This document shows, piece after piece, positions 16,244 through 23,992 of a stretch of 64,000 bases of DNA. The DNA is taken from positions 40,630 to 104,629 of the forward strand of contig NZ_RBVZ01000008.1 in the NCBI RefSeq assembly GCF_004000435.1, in the 5' to 3' direction. The stretch is from Alexandriicola marinus (GTDB taxonomy: Bacteria > Pseudomonadota > Alphaproteobacteria > Rhodobacterales > Rhodobacteraceae). Every line of letters starts with the position of its first letter. Positions within the stretch are counted from its first letter, which is position 1. Under the pieces are notes generated by a model. The model was not told the origin of the DNA, made no database searches, and saw only the letters and a program-made list of their open reading frames with translations. The position numbers were made by a program, and so were the translations under genes.

Positions 16244-17712
16244 CGCCGGCCGATTGCTGCCCCGGCACCGTCAGGGGTGGGCAGCGCCCCATGCGCCTCG
16301 GCCACGCGACCGAGCCGTTCGGCCACAACCGGCCCCGGCACGCTCGATTTGCGGGTCTTCAGGCTCACATGGATCAGCATATGCTCTCCGGTGGCGATAA
16401 GCCGCTCGCCCTCCCACATCCGGTGGAACAGGTGCATCCGCTTGCCCGCACCATCCAGACACTGGGTCTCCACCCGGATACGCTGGCCGGCCAGCGCCTC
16501 GTCCAGATGCCGGATATGGGTTTCGGCGGTAAAGTAGCTGCTGCCCGAGGCAATATAGCTTTCGTCGCAACCGACAATCGCCATGAACCGGTCGGTCGCG
16601 TCGCCAAAGACCTGAAGGTAACGCGCCTCGTTCATGTGCCCGTTGTAATCCGTCCAGTCGAGAGGCACCGCCCGCGCCACCGTCAGGACCGGAACGATGA
16701 TATCCTCGATCTCCTCGATCCGTCGTGGTGGGCCGGGCATCCGGCGTTCCTGCGCATTCAGGATCGCGCCCGCCCCCCAATCCCGGGCCTTCAGCCCCCG
16801 CATCATGGTCACGAGGTTAGCGTCGCGGATCCGTTCAAGCTCGCGGATCGAATGCGCACCCGATTGTGCATCCGATTGATCGGCAATGGCGTCGATCAGG
16901 TCCTCGGTCAGCTCGGGAACGTCCATTAGCTTGGTCCAGGGCCAGGCAAGGCAGGGGCCGAACTGGGCGATGAAATGGCGCATTCCCGCCTCGCCGCCCG
17001 CGATGCGATAGGTCTCGAACAGGCCCATCTGGGCCCAGCGCAGGCCGAAACCATACCGGATCGCGTCGTCGATCTCCTCGGTCGTGGCGATGCCATCCTT
17101 GATCAGCCACAGCGCCTCGCGCCAGACGGCCTCGAGGAACCTGTCGGCGATATGGGCGTCGATTTCCTTGCGCAGATGCAACGGATGACAGCCGATCCCG
17201 GACAGGATCTCTTTCGCCCGTGCGATCGTGGCCGTGCTGTTTGCCTCGGTCGTGACCAGCTCGATCAGCGGCAGAAGGTAGACCGGGTTGAACGGATGGG
17301 TCACGACGATCTGGCCGGGCGCGCTTGCGCAGCCCTGAAGCTCGGACGGTTTGAACCCCGAGGTGGAGGAGCCGAGGATCGCATCCTGCCCCATGTGGGC
17401 CTGCGCGGTCTGATAGACCTTGCGCTTCAGTTCGAGCCGTTCGGGCACGCTTTCCTGCACCCAGGCTGCGCCCTCGACCGCCTCGGAGATCGTCGCGTGA
17501 AAACTCAGCCGTCCCTCTTGGGGCATCGGGCCATCGGTCAGACCGGGAAGGCTGGCGCGGGCGTTGGCGATCACCTCGCCCACTTTGCGTTCTGCCTCCG
17601 GGTCAGGGTCGAAGACGCGCACGTCCCACCCCATCAGAAGAAACCTGGCCGCCCAGCCGCCGCCGATCACGCCGCCGCCAAGGATGGCCGCTCGCATGGC
17701 GGCGCCGGTCAC
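16240..17712 (-). CDS. Carnitine 3-dehydrogenase fused to a thioesterase (betainyl-CoA thioesterase)
   Basis: 490 residues, two enzymes in one chain. Residues about 1-320 are a 3-hydroxyacyl-CoA-dehydrogenase-type NAD enzyme (Rossmann GGGVIGGGWAARF; SSTSGFKPSELQ; THPFNPVYLLPLIELV). Residues about 340-490 are a hotdog thioesterase (DWTDYNGHMNEARYL). This architecture matches L-carnitine dehydrogenases: carnitine to 3-dehydrocarnitine, and after the BKACE step the thioesterase hydrolyses betainyl-CoA to glycine betaine. The GTG at 17712 overlaps the lipocalin stop as GTGA; ATG 17697 is an alternative start. Confidence 0.9.
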   Translation of the reverse strand: MTGAAMRAAILGGGVIGGGWAARFLLMGWDVRVFDPDPEAERKVGEVIANARASLPGLTDGPMPQEGRLSFHATISEAVEGAAWVQESVPERLELKRKVYQTAQAHMGQDAILGSSTSGFKPSELQGCASAPGQIVVTHPFNPVYLLPLIELVTTEANSTATIARAKEILSGIGCHPLHLRKEIDAHIADRFLEAVWREALWLIKDGIATTEEIDDAIRYGFGLRWAQMGLFETYRIAGGEAGMRHFIAQFGPCLAWPWTKLMDVPELTEDLIDAIADQSDAQSGAHSIRELERIRDANLVTMMRGLKARDWGAGAILNAQERRMPGPPRRIEEIEDIIVPVLTVARAVPLDWTDYNGHMNEARYLQVFGDATDRFMAIVGCDESYIASGSSYFTAETHIRHLDEALAGQRIRVETQCLDGAGKRMHLFHRMWEGERLIATGEHMLIHVSLKTRKSSVPGPVVAERLGRVAEAHGALPTPDGAGAAIGRR

Positions 17713-18284
17713 TGGCCCACCGGAAGGTTGACGTCCTGCGGCACCATTTCCAGCTGGTTCAGATCATAGCCGTTGAAATCCAGAACCTCGCGCGCGGCGG
17801 CAAGCCTGTCGGCGCTGATCGTCGGATCGCGGTTCAGGATCCAGCCCGACCGCCCATTGGGGGCACCCACCACGGCGGTACGATAGCCGTCATCGACCCA
17901 CAGGACCCAATAATCGCCACGCACGAAGGGCACGTTGGCAAAGCTGACCTCGAGCCGCCCCGGCCCGACGATCTCGGCCTGTCCCTCGATCGCGGTGCGC
18001 ACCGACCCGTCCGGGGTGCGGCAGGTGTTCAGCACCGAGATCAGCCCCGGCTCGATCAGGTCGTATTCGGCGGTGACGCCCACGCAGCCCGCCTCGAACG
18101 GGACCGGGAACCGCGCGATTTCATACCACAGGCCAAGGTAGCGCTCGGTATCCAGATCGGCCTTCGATCCGATCGGAACGCTGGTGTCGCGATAGGATTG
18201 GAGAAAGCTGATCGTGGGAGTGCCCTCGGGTGTCTGACCACAGGCGGTCAGCGCCAGAAGACCTGCAAGAATGACGGGGCGCAT
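17709..18284 (-). CDS. Lipocalin-family lipoprotein (Blc-like)
   Basis: 191 residues. An N-terminal lipoprotein signal ends LLALTACG (Cys about residue 16). The lipocalin signature YLGLWYEIARFP follows, with DYWVLWVDDGYRTAVVGAPNGRSGWILNR and a C-terminal helix typical of bacterial outer-membrane lipocalins. It probably binds a hydrophobic or amphipathic ligand in the envelope. AAAGGA six bases before ATG 18284 decides the start over ATG 18299. It sits inside the carnitine operon, 21 bases after the BKACE gene and overlapping the dehydrogenase start, an unexpected place for a lipocalin. Confidence 0.88.
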   Translation of the reverse strand: MRPVILAGLLALTACGQTPEGTPTISFLQSYRDTSVPIGSKADLDTERYLGLWYEIARFPVPFEAGCVGVTAEYDLIEPGLISVLNTCRTPDGSVRTAIEGQAEIVGPGRLEVSFANVPFVRGDYWVLWVDDGYRTAVVGAPNGRSGWILNRDPTISADRLAAAREVLDFNGYDLNQLEMVPQDVNLPVGQ

Positions 18285-18305
18285 GATATGTCCTTTCATG
18301 ACGGG

Positions 18306-19217
18306 TCAGCTGACCGGCGGGCGTTTGACAAGGCCAAGCGTCTCGCGCACCTCTGCGGGGCCGATGACGCGGGCACCCATGGCCTCGATGATCGTCCTTG
18401 CGCGGGCGACAAGCTGTTCGTTCGTGGCAAGCTGGCCCTTGCCCAGCCAGAGGTTGTCTTCCAGTCCGACGCGCACATTGCCGCCCGCCAGAACCGCGGC
18501 AGCCACATAGGCCATCTGGTTGCGGCCCAGCGAAAAGGCCGAGAATGTCCAGTCGTCCGGCACGTTGTTGACCATCGCCATGAAGGTGTTCAGGTCATCC
18601 GGCGCGCCCCAGGGCACACCCATGCACAGCTGAACCAGCGCGGGCGCATCGAGAACGCCCTCCTTCACCAGTTCTTTCGCAAACCACAGATGACCTGTGT
18701 CAAAGGCCTCGATCTCGGGCTTCACGCCCATCTCGGTCATCATGGCGCCCATGGCGCGCAGCATGCCCGGCGTATTGGTCATGACATAATCGGCCTCGGC
18801 GAAATTCATCGTTCCGCAATCGAGGGTGCAAATCTCGGGCCGGCATTCGGCGACATGCGCCACGCGTTCCGTCGCCCCGGCCATGTCGGTGCCCTTGGTG
18901 GTCGGCAAGGGCTGCTCGACATCGCCGAAGACCATGTCGCCGCCCATCCCCGCCGTCAGGTTCAGAACCACGTCGATATCGGCGTCGCGGATCCGGTCCG
19001 TCACCTCGCGAAACATTGCCCGGTCGCGCGAGGGCGCGCCGGTTTCGGGGTCGCGGACATGGCAATGCACGATCGCTGCCCCCGCCCGGGCCGCGGCAAT
19101 CGCGCTGTCGGCAATCTCCTTGGGTGAACGCGGCACATGGGGCGATCGGTCCTGCGTCCCGCCGGAGCCGGTCACGGCACAGGTGATGAACACATCCCGG
19201 TTCATTGTCAGCGGCAT
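18306..19217 (-). CDS. BKACE family 3-keto acid cleavage enzyme (3-dehydrocarnitine:acetyl-CoA trimethylamine transferase type)
   Basis: 303 residues, beta-keto acid cleavage enzyme (DUF849) family. These zinc enzymes convert a beta-keto acid plus acetyl-CoA to acetoacetate and a new CoA ester. The metal-binding HCHVRDPETG motif is at 51-60, followed by NLTAGMGGDM and a conserved VGLEDNLWLGKGQLA near 240. With carnitine dehydrogenase and betainyl-CoA thioesterase in the same operon the likely substrate is 3-dehydrocarnitine. GAGGGAG upstream supports ATG 19217. It is the first gene of the operon. Confidence 0.9.
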   Translation of the reverse strand: MPLTMNRDVFITCAVTGSGGTQDRSPHVPRSPKEIADSAIAAARAGAAIVHCHVRDPETGAPSRDRAMFREVTDRIRDADIDVVLNLTAGMGGDMVFGDVEQPLPTTKGTDMAGATERVAHVAECRPEICTLDCGTMNFAEADYVMTNTPGMLRAMGAMMTEMGVKPEIEAFDTGHLWFAKELVKEGVLDAPALVQLCMGVPWGAPDDLNTFMAMVNNVPDDWTFSAFSLGRNQMAYVAAAVLAGGNVRVGLEDNLWLGKGQLATNEQLVARARTIIEAMGARVIGPAEVRETLGLVKRPPVS

Positions 19218-19544
19218 GTCGGGCTCCCTCTTGTTCCCGGGCGACGTTGCGGCGAAGCGCAGGGCACATCAACCCGGAAATTGGCGAAACGACTGATGGA
19301 ACTGCCGAGGGCGGACTGTCAGATTGACGATAACCCACGGCCAAGGCGCATAGGCTGGGCGCCTTTACCCGCCGCGCATGGACTGCGGTTTCCCGGAACT
19401 TTCGATCATCGAACCTTTCCCCTGGACACCTGCCAGACTGCCCGCGCTATCACGAGCCATGTCGCGTGCGCGGCGCCGCTCGTTTGTCCCGGAACCTCGG
19501 TGTCGACGGCCCCCGGGGGCAGAAGACGCTTGCCGCGTCTCGGG
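19218..19544. other. Intergenic region, carnitine operon promoter side
   Basis: 327 bases between the first RTX gene's stop and the BKACE start. No credible gene, RNA or clear operator was seen. A small inverted repeat, GACGC-GGCAA-GCGTC, lies just past the RTX stop and could help end that transcript. The carnitine operon promoter should be near 19220-19300 but I could not identify it with confidence. Confidence 0.4.
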
Positions 19545-21059
19545 CTAAAGCCCGAAATCGGCCCGCGACATGTCGAGCGCGCCATAGACGACGATCTCCA
19601 AGTCGGACAGCCCATCGCCATTGACGTCGAAGTTCACGATGGACAGGACGCCGCCCACGTTCGTCGTCCGCAATTCCGCGCCACCCGACCCGGTGAAGGC
19701 ACCCGTGCCCAGGAATGCGATGCTGGTCTCGATGGAATAGAGGTCGATGATGTCCTCGCCCTGTTCGAAATCGAGGATACTGTCAGCCTCGCCCGCCGCG
19801 CTATCGCTGATCGCGGTGAACAGGAACACGTCAGCCCCCTCCTCTCCCAGAAGGAAGTCGATATCGTCGCCGCCGGTGATCACGTCGGCCCCGCCGCCGC
19901 CAAGAAGGATATCGATCCCCGAGCCACCGTTGACCTGGTCAGTGAATTGACCGCCCTGGACATAGTCGGCGCCGCCTTTCGTCGACACAGCGCCTGTAAT
20001 CAGACCTTCCCCGGTGGTCACCACGATGTCCTGTCCGTCGCCGAGAGCCATGGCCCCCGATATCTGACCGGTGTTGACGATCAGAGTGGCGAACGTCGAC
20101 CCTGCAGCGATAGCGATCGCATCTAATCCCCTTGCAGAGACGATCTCGCCCGAATTGGTCAGTTGGAAACTGTTCCCGGCAAGATCCTCAAGGAAGATCC
20201 CCGAGAAAGATGCAGAAATCAGGCCGGAATTCTGCACGATCAGGTTTGCCCCTGCTGAAACGATCCCAAAACCAGAGACGGACACGATCTCACCCGAGTT
20301 CTGCACGCTGTCAGACCTGTTGGAAGAAAGTAGTTCCAACGCGGCGTAGGATCCAGAACCTGACATCGAAATCCGACCTGAATTGACAAGGTCCAGATCG
20401 CCCAGCGAATGAAAAAGCGTACTATCGGATATCGATAGCAGATCACCGCTGTTATCGAGGGAGAGGTCTCCCGAAATATGATGTATTGCGCTCTCCCAAC
20501 CCTCGATAAGACCGGAATTGGAAATATCGAATTGAGCATTTTCATCATCGCCACTGATCTGGATCCCGAAATACCCCGAGGCTATCATCCCGGTATTCGT
20601 GATCTGTGCCTGACCAATAGTAACGAGCGACACCCCGCGGGAGATCGAGGCGGAAGATAAATCATAATCCGAATTGGCCACAATCGTGCCAGTGTTGCGC
20701 AAGACGAATTCATCGCCGTCGATGCTGAGCCCGGAACTCGTCCCCTCGATCAGGCCTTCATTCGTAACGGAGGACCGCTCCCCTTGCAGCCAGATGCCCT
20801 GATCACCGGAACTGACGATCCCCGAGGCAGAAACGACGACCTCGCTTTCACTCGATGCGCCATTACCGAAGACGCCAGAGGAAAAGGCCTGGCTCGCGAC
20901 GATGCCCGCGACGATGAGAGTGCTGTTGTCGAACCCATCGAAATCGAAGGCGTTGCCGCCGGAATTGGTGACGGCCGTGTTGATCTCGACCACAGAAAGC
21001 GAGTCATCCGAAGGCGCAGCCGCCCCCGTTGTCGTGTCGGTCAGAATGACTGAAGTCAT
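19545..21059 (-). CDS. RTX/beta-helix secreted protein, paralogue 1
   Basis: 504 residues, Ser/Gly/Asn/Asp-rich, no Sec signal peptide. Residues about 30-370 are irregular repeats of a NSGxI or NTGxI pattern every 20-40 residues, typical of parallel beta-helices. Then come hemolysin-type Ca2+-binding nonapeptides (GGSGIDILLGGGGADVITGG, about 395-425) and a serralysin-type C-terminal block (SILDFEQGEDIIDLYS..., FDVNGDGLSDLEI) ending in DFGL. The end and the RTX repeats predict type I secretion. Start ATG 21059 (MTSVILTD) matches the paralogues' compact N-termini. Part of a three-paralogue cluster; the centre is more AT-rich than its neighbours. Confidence 0.85.
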   Translation of the reverse strand: MTSVILTDTTTGAAAPSDDSLSVVEINTAVTNSGGNAFDFDGFDNSTLIVAGIVASQAFSSGVFGNGASSESEVVVSASGIVSSGDQGIWLQGERSSVTNEGLIEGTSSGLSIDGDEFVLRNTGTIVANSDYDLSSASISRGVSLVTIGQAQITNTGMIASGYFGIQISGDDENAQFDISNSGLIEGWESAIHHISGDLSLDNSGDLLSISDSTLFHSLGDLDLVNSGRISMSGSGSYAALELLSSNRSDSVQNSGEIVSVSGFGIVSAGANLIVQNSGLISASFSGIFLEDLAGNSFQLTNSGEIVSARGLDAIAIAAGSTFATLIVNTGQISGAMALGDGQDIVVTTGEGLITGAVSTKGGADYVQGGQFTDQVNGGSGIDILLGGGGADVITGGDDIDFLLGEEGADVFLFTAISDSAAGEADSILDFEQGEDIIDLYSIETSIAFLGTGAFTGSGGAELRTTNVGGVLSIVNFDVNGDGLSDLEIVVYGALDMSRADFGL

Positions 21060-21364
21060 GAAATGCAAACTCGCGAGCAATACGTGATGACGACAAACGT
21101 GTCCCGATGATCCGGTCTTTGTCAAGGAGGCCCTGCCCGGACCCTAATGCATGCCAGACAACGGCAAACCTTCCTCCGGAGAGGTCATGGAATGCCGCCT
21201 CTTCACCCCGGTTATCCCCACGGGGCGCAGACAGCCTTGTGGTCGTTTCATTGCGCGCGCGGACCGGAACCGTTGATCGGTCAGGCGCTTGTGATCCTCA
21301 CGCCCTCCCCCTGACGGGACGGCGGGCGGGGCGTCGGCGCAAGCCGCGCGTCGCCCGGCCGGCC
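21060..21364. other. Intergenic region upstream of RTX paralogue 1
   Basis: 305 bases between the aldo/keto reductase stop and the RTX start. No gene or RNA was recognised. On the minus strand a TTGACA hexamer at 21125-21120 could be a -35 element for the RTX gene, but no good -10 follows at 16-18 bp. Confidence 0.4.
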
Positions 21365-22411
21365 TCAATAGGGCATCGGGTGGGCCTTGTGGGTCTCCAC
21401 GATGTCGGACAGCACCTCGTCGGACAGGGTTACATCCTTGCCCTCGAGGATATGTTCCAGCTGCGTGACGTTCGTCGCCCCGAAGATCGGGCAGACCGGA
21501 AACGGCCGCGTCGTCTGCCATGCCATCGCCATGTGAACCGGCGACAGGCCGTGCCTTTCGGCAAGATCGACATAGGCCCGTGCCGTCCCCTCCGACCGCG
21601 CCGTGACCCGCCCGCCCATTTCCGGAACCAGCGACCGGCGCGATCCCTCGGGCACCGTGCCGTCCAGATACTTGCCGGTCAGGATCCCGGCCGCCAGCGG
21701 CGAGAACGACAGCAACAGGACATCCTCGTTCACCGCCATTTCGGCCATGTCGGTGTCATAAAGCCGGCACATCAGCGAATATTCATTCTGCACACTGACG
21801 AGCCTTGGCCCGCCCGTGGCCTCGGCCCGGTCGATCCAGCGTGTCGTGCCCCAGCAGGTTTCATTCGACATTCCGAAGGCGCGAATCTTGCCCTCTGCCA
21901 CCAGATCCTTGAGCACGCCCAGAATCGAGTCCATGTGATCGAGCGTCTCCTGACGGCTCTGGCCGGCGGGATCGTAGGTCCAGTTCTGGCGGAACATGTA
22001 GCTGCCGCGCACCGGCCAGTGCAGCTGGTAGAGGTCGATCACGTCGCGCCGCAGGCGCCGCAGCGAATCCTCGACCGCGCCGCGCAGGTTCTCGGTCGTG
22101 TATCCCTTGCCATTCTCGCGCAGACCCATGCCGTTTGGGCCAACAGCCTTTGTCGCCACCTTGATCTCCGCGCCGCGGCCTGTCTTTTCGATCCAGTTGC
22201 CGATCACCGTTTCCGAGTTGCCGGCCGTCTCGGGCCGGACGGGATTGACCGGATACATCTCGGCTGTGTCGAGAAAATCGATCCCGGCATCGAGAGACAT
22301 CTCGATCTGGCGGTGGGCATCGGCCTCTGGCGTCTGTCCCGCAAATGTCATCGTGCCGAGGCACCATTCGGACACGGTAAACCCGGCCCGTCCGAGGGGG
22401 ATCTGTTTCAT
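21365..22411 (-). CDS. Aldo/keto reductase
   Basis: 348 residues, NADP-dependent (alpha/beta)8 oxidoreductase. The catalytic tetrad is visible: Asp and Tyr in FLDTAEMYP (about 48-56), Lys in VATKAVG (about 84) and His in LYQLHWP (about 125). It resembles the YajO/Tas subgroup. Substrate unknown. The gene stands between RTX paralogues 1 and 2, all on the minus strand; nothing indicates a joint function. CGCTAAC about 33 bases before the ATG may be its -10 region. Confidence 0.88.
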   Translation of the reverse strand: MKQIPLGRAGFTVSEWCLGTMTFAGQTPEADAHRQIEMSLDAGIDFLDTAEMYPVNPVRPETAGNSETVIGNWIEKTGRGAEIKVATKAVGPNGMGLRENGKGYTTENLRGAVEDSLRRLRRDVIDLYQLHWPVRGSYMFRQNWTYDPAGQSRQETLDHMDSILGVLKDLVAEGKIRAFGMSNETCWGTTRWIDRAEATGGPRLVSVQNEYSLMCRLYDTDMAEMAVNEDVLLLSFSPLAAGILTGKYLDGTVPEGSRRSLVPEMGGRVTARSEGTARAYVDLAERHGLSPVHMAMAWQTTRPFPVCPIFGATNVTQLEHILEGKDVTLSDEVLSDIVETHKAHPMPY

Positions 22412-22471
22412 GCTGACCTCTTTTCGCTTGTTCGGCGCGAGGTTAGCGAGTGTCAGGCCAAGGGCAAGACG

Positions 22472-23902
22472 TCAAAGCCCGAAATCGGCCAGCGTCATGT
22501 CGACCACGCCATAGACCAGGATTTCCAGTTCGGCTGTCCCGTCTCCGTTCACGTCGAGTTGGGCGAGCGTGACCGCGCCGCCGATGTCCTTCGTGGCGAT
22601 CTCGGCGCCACCGGTTGCCGAGAACCCGGCCTCACCGACAAAGGCGATGCCGCTTGCGATGGCGTAGAAATCGATGATGTCGGCACCCTGTTCGAAATCC
22701 AGGATGGACGTGATCTCTCCCCCCGGCGGACTCACACTGGAATCGAGGAAATAGAACGTATCCGCGCCCGCCTGTCCCAGAAGAAACTTCGTTCCGCCGC
22801 GATTGACAGTGATCTCGTCGTCCCCGGCACCGCCAAGTATGATGTCGATACCGCCGCCCGTGGTGAGCGCGTCATCGCCATTTCCGCCAGTGATGTAGTC
22901 ATTGTCGGCCCCGCCATCGATCGTCTCTGAGGATGTGCCGCCGAGGATCGTATCGTTTCCGTTCCCGCCCTCGACCACACCGGCAATCACGCCCTGCCCC
23001 GCATTCACGACGACATCGTCCCCGCTGCCAAGAACGACGTCACCGAGAATATCGCCGGTGTTGGTAAGCCCGACGCTCGTTGCCTCGTCGGCACCGATGG
23101 CAATTCCGCTGCCCGAACTGATCGTGCCGCTGTTTGCGATGGACATCTCGCCCGAGGTAATCGTCGTGATCGCGGCATTGGATGTGGCGGAAATGGTCCC
23201 GGCATTGACCACCAGCAGGTCCGCATTGTCGGACGCCACAGCGTGTGTGCCCCCGGAAATCGTTCCGGTATTGTCCACGCTCATGTCTCCGGATGTCACG
23301 ATGGCAAGCGCGACAGCATCGCTCGAAATCACCCCATCCGCCAGATTCTGCACCAGAAAGGACCCGCTGAAGAGAGAGACAGCCGCGTTCAGCCCCGAAA
23401 TCGATCCGGAATTCACCAAGCTGCCACTGACAGTTGCCCTCACACCAACGGAAAATGCCGAAATCTGGCCCGTGTTCTCGAGGTACAAAGAGCTTTGTGC
23501 ATTGATCCCATCCCCGCCGGAAATGATCCCCGAATTACGGATGAACAGATCGACGCCCGATGACTGCACAGCCACATTGTCGGCATGGATCTCGCCGGCA
23601 TTCTGCAGCAGCGTGCCGTTGGAATCGATCTGAAGACCGTTCTGCGTGCTGATGATGCGCCCGCTGTCCGAGATGATCATGCCAATTCCCGATGAGGCCG
23701 CATCGACCTCCATCGCCGGATCGAACCCGGACCCGGACATCAGCGCCGTGCCGTCGATCACGATCGTCGAGTTATCGTTGTCGACGAAGGTATATAACGT
23801 CGATGTGGCCGAAAACTGACTTCCTTCGGTGAGCTGGATCACGTCGTTGTCAAGATCGATCTGGCTCGTGGTCGTCGGATTGCCCAATGTGACCAACGCC
23901 AT
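22472..23902 (-). CDS. RTX/beta-helix secreted protein, paralogue 2
   Basis: 476 residues of the same design as the other two: NSGxISG/NTGxI beta-helix repeats in the first 300 residues, RTX Ca2+-binding nonapeptides (GGNGNDTILGG, GGADNDYITGGNGDDALTTGG, GGAGDDEI) and a C-terminal SILDFEQGADIIDFYA block with LDVNGDGTAELEI, ending ADFGL. It is the most divergent at the C-terminus. Start ATG 23902 (MALVTLGN) has GGGGAGGA upstream; the frame itself opens at 23971. No signal peptide; type I secretion predicted. Confidence 0.85.
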   Translation of the reverse strand: MALVTLGNPTTTSQIDLDNDVIQLTEGSQFSATSTLYTFVDNDNSTIVIDGTALMSGSGFDPAMEVDAASSGIGMIISDSGRIISTQNGLQIDSNGTLLQNAGEIHADNVAVQSSGVDLFIRNSGIISGGDGINAQSSLYLENTGQISAFSVGVRATVSGSLVNSGSISGLNAAVSLFSGSFLVQNLADGVISSDAVALAIVTSGDMSVDNTGTISGGTHAVASDNADLLVVNAGTISATSNAAITTITSGEMSIANSGTISSGSGIAIGADEATSVGLTNTGDILGDVVLGSGDDVVVNAGQGVIAGVVEGGNGNDTILGGTSSETIDGGADNDYITGGNGDDALTTGGGIDIILGGAGDDEITVNRGGTKFLLGQAGADTFYFLDSSVSPPGGEITSILDFEQGADIIDFYAIASGIAFVGEAGFSATGGAEIATKDIGGAVTLAQLDVNGDGTAELEILVYGVVDMTLADFGL

Positions 23903-23992
23903 GGCGTCCTCCCCATCAAAAAAATCACTTGAAGTCGTGCTCCGCCGTGGCCCAATGGCCCGAAGGATCAAAAATAGATCTGTCTTATGCCC

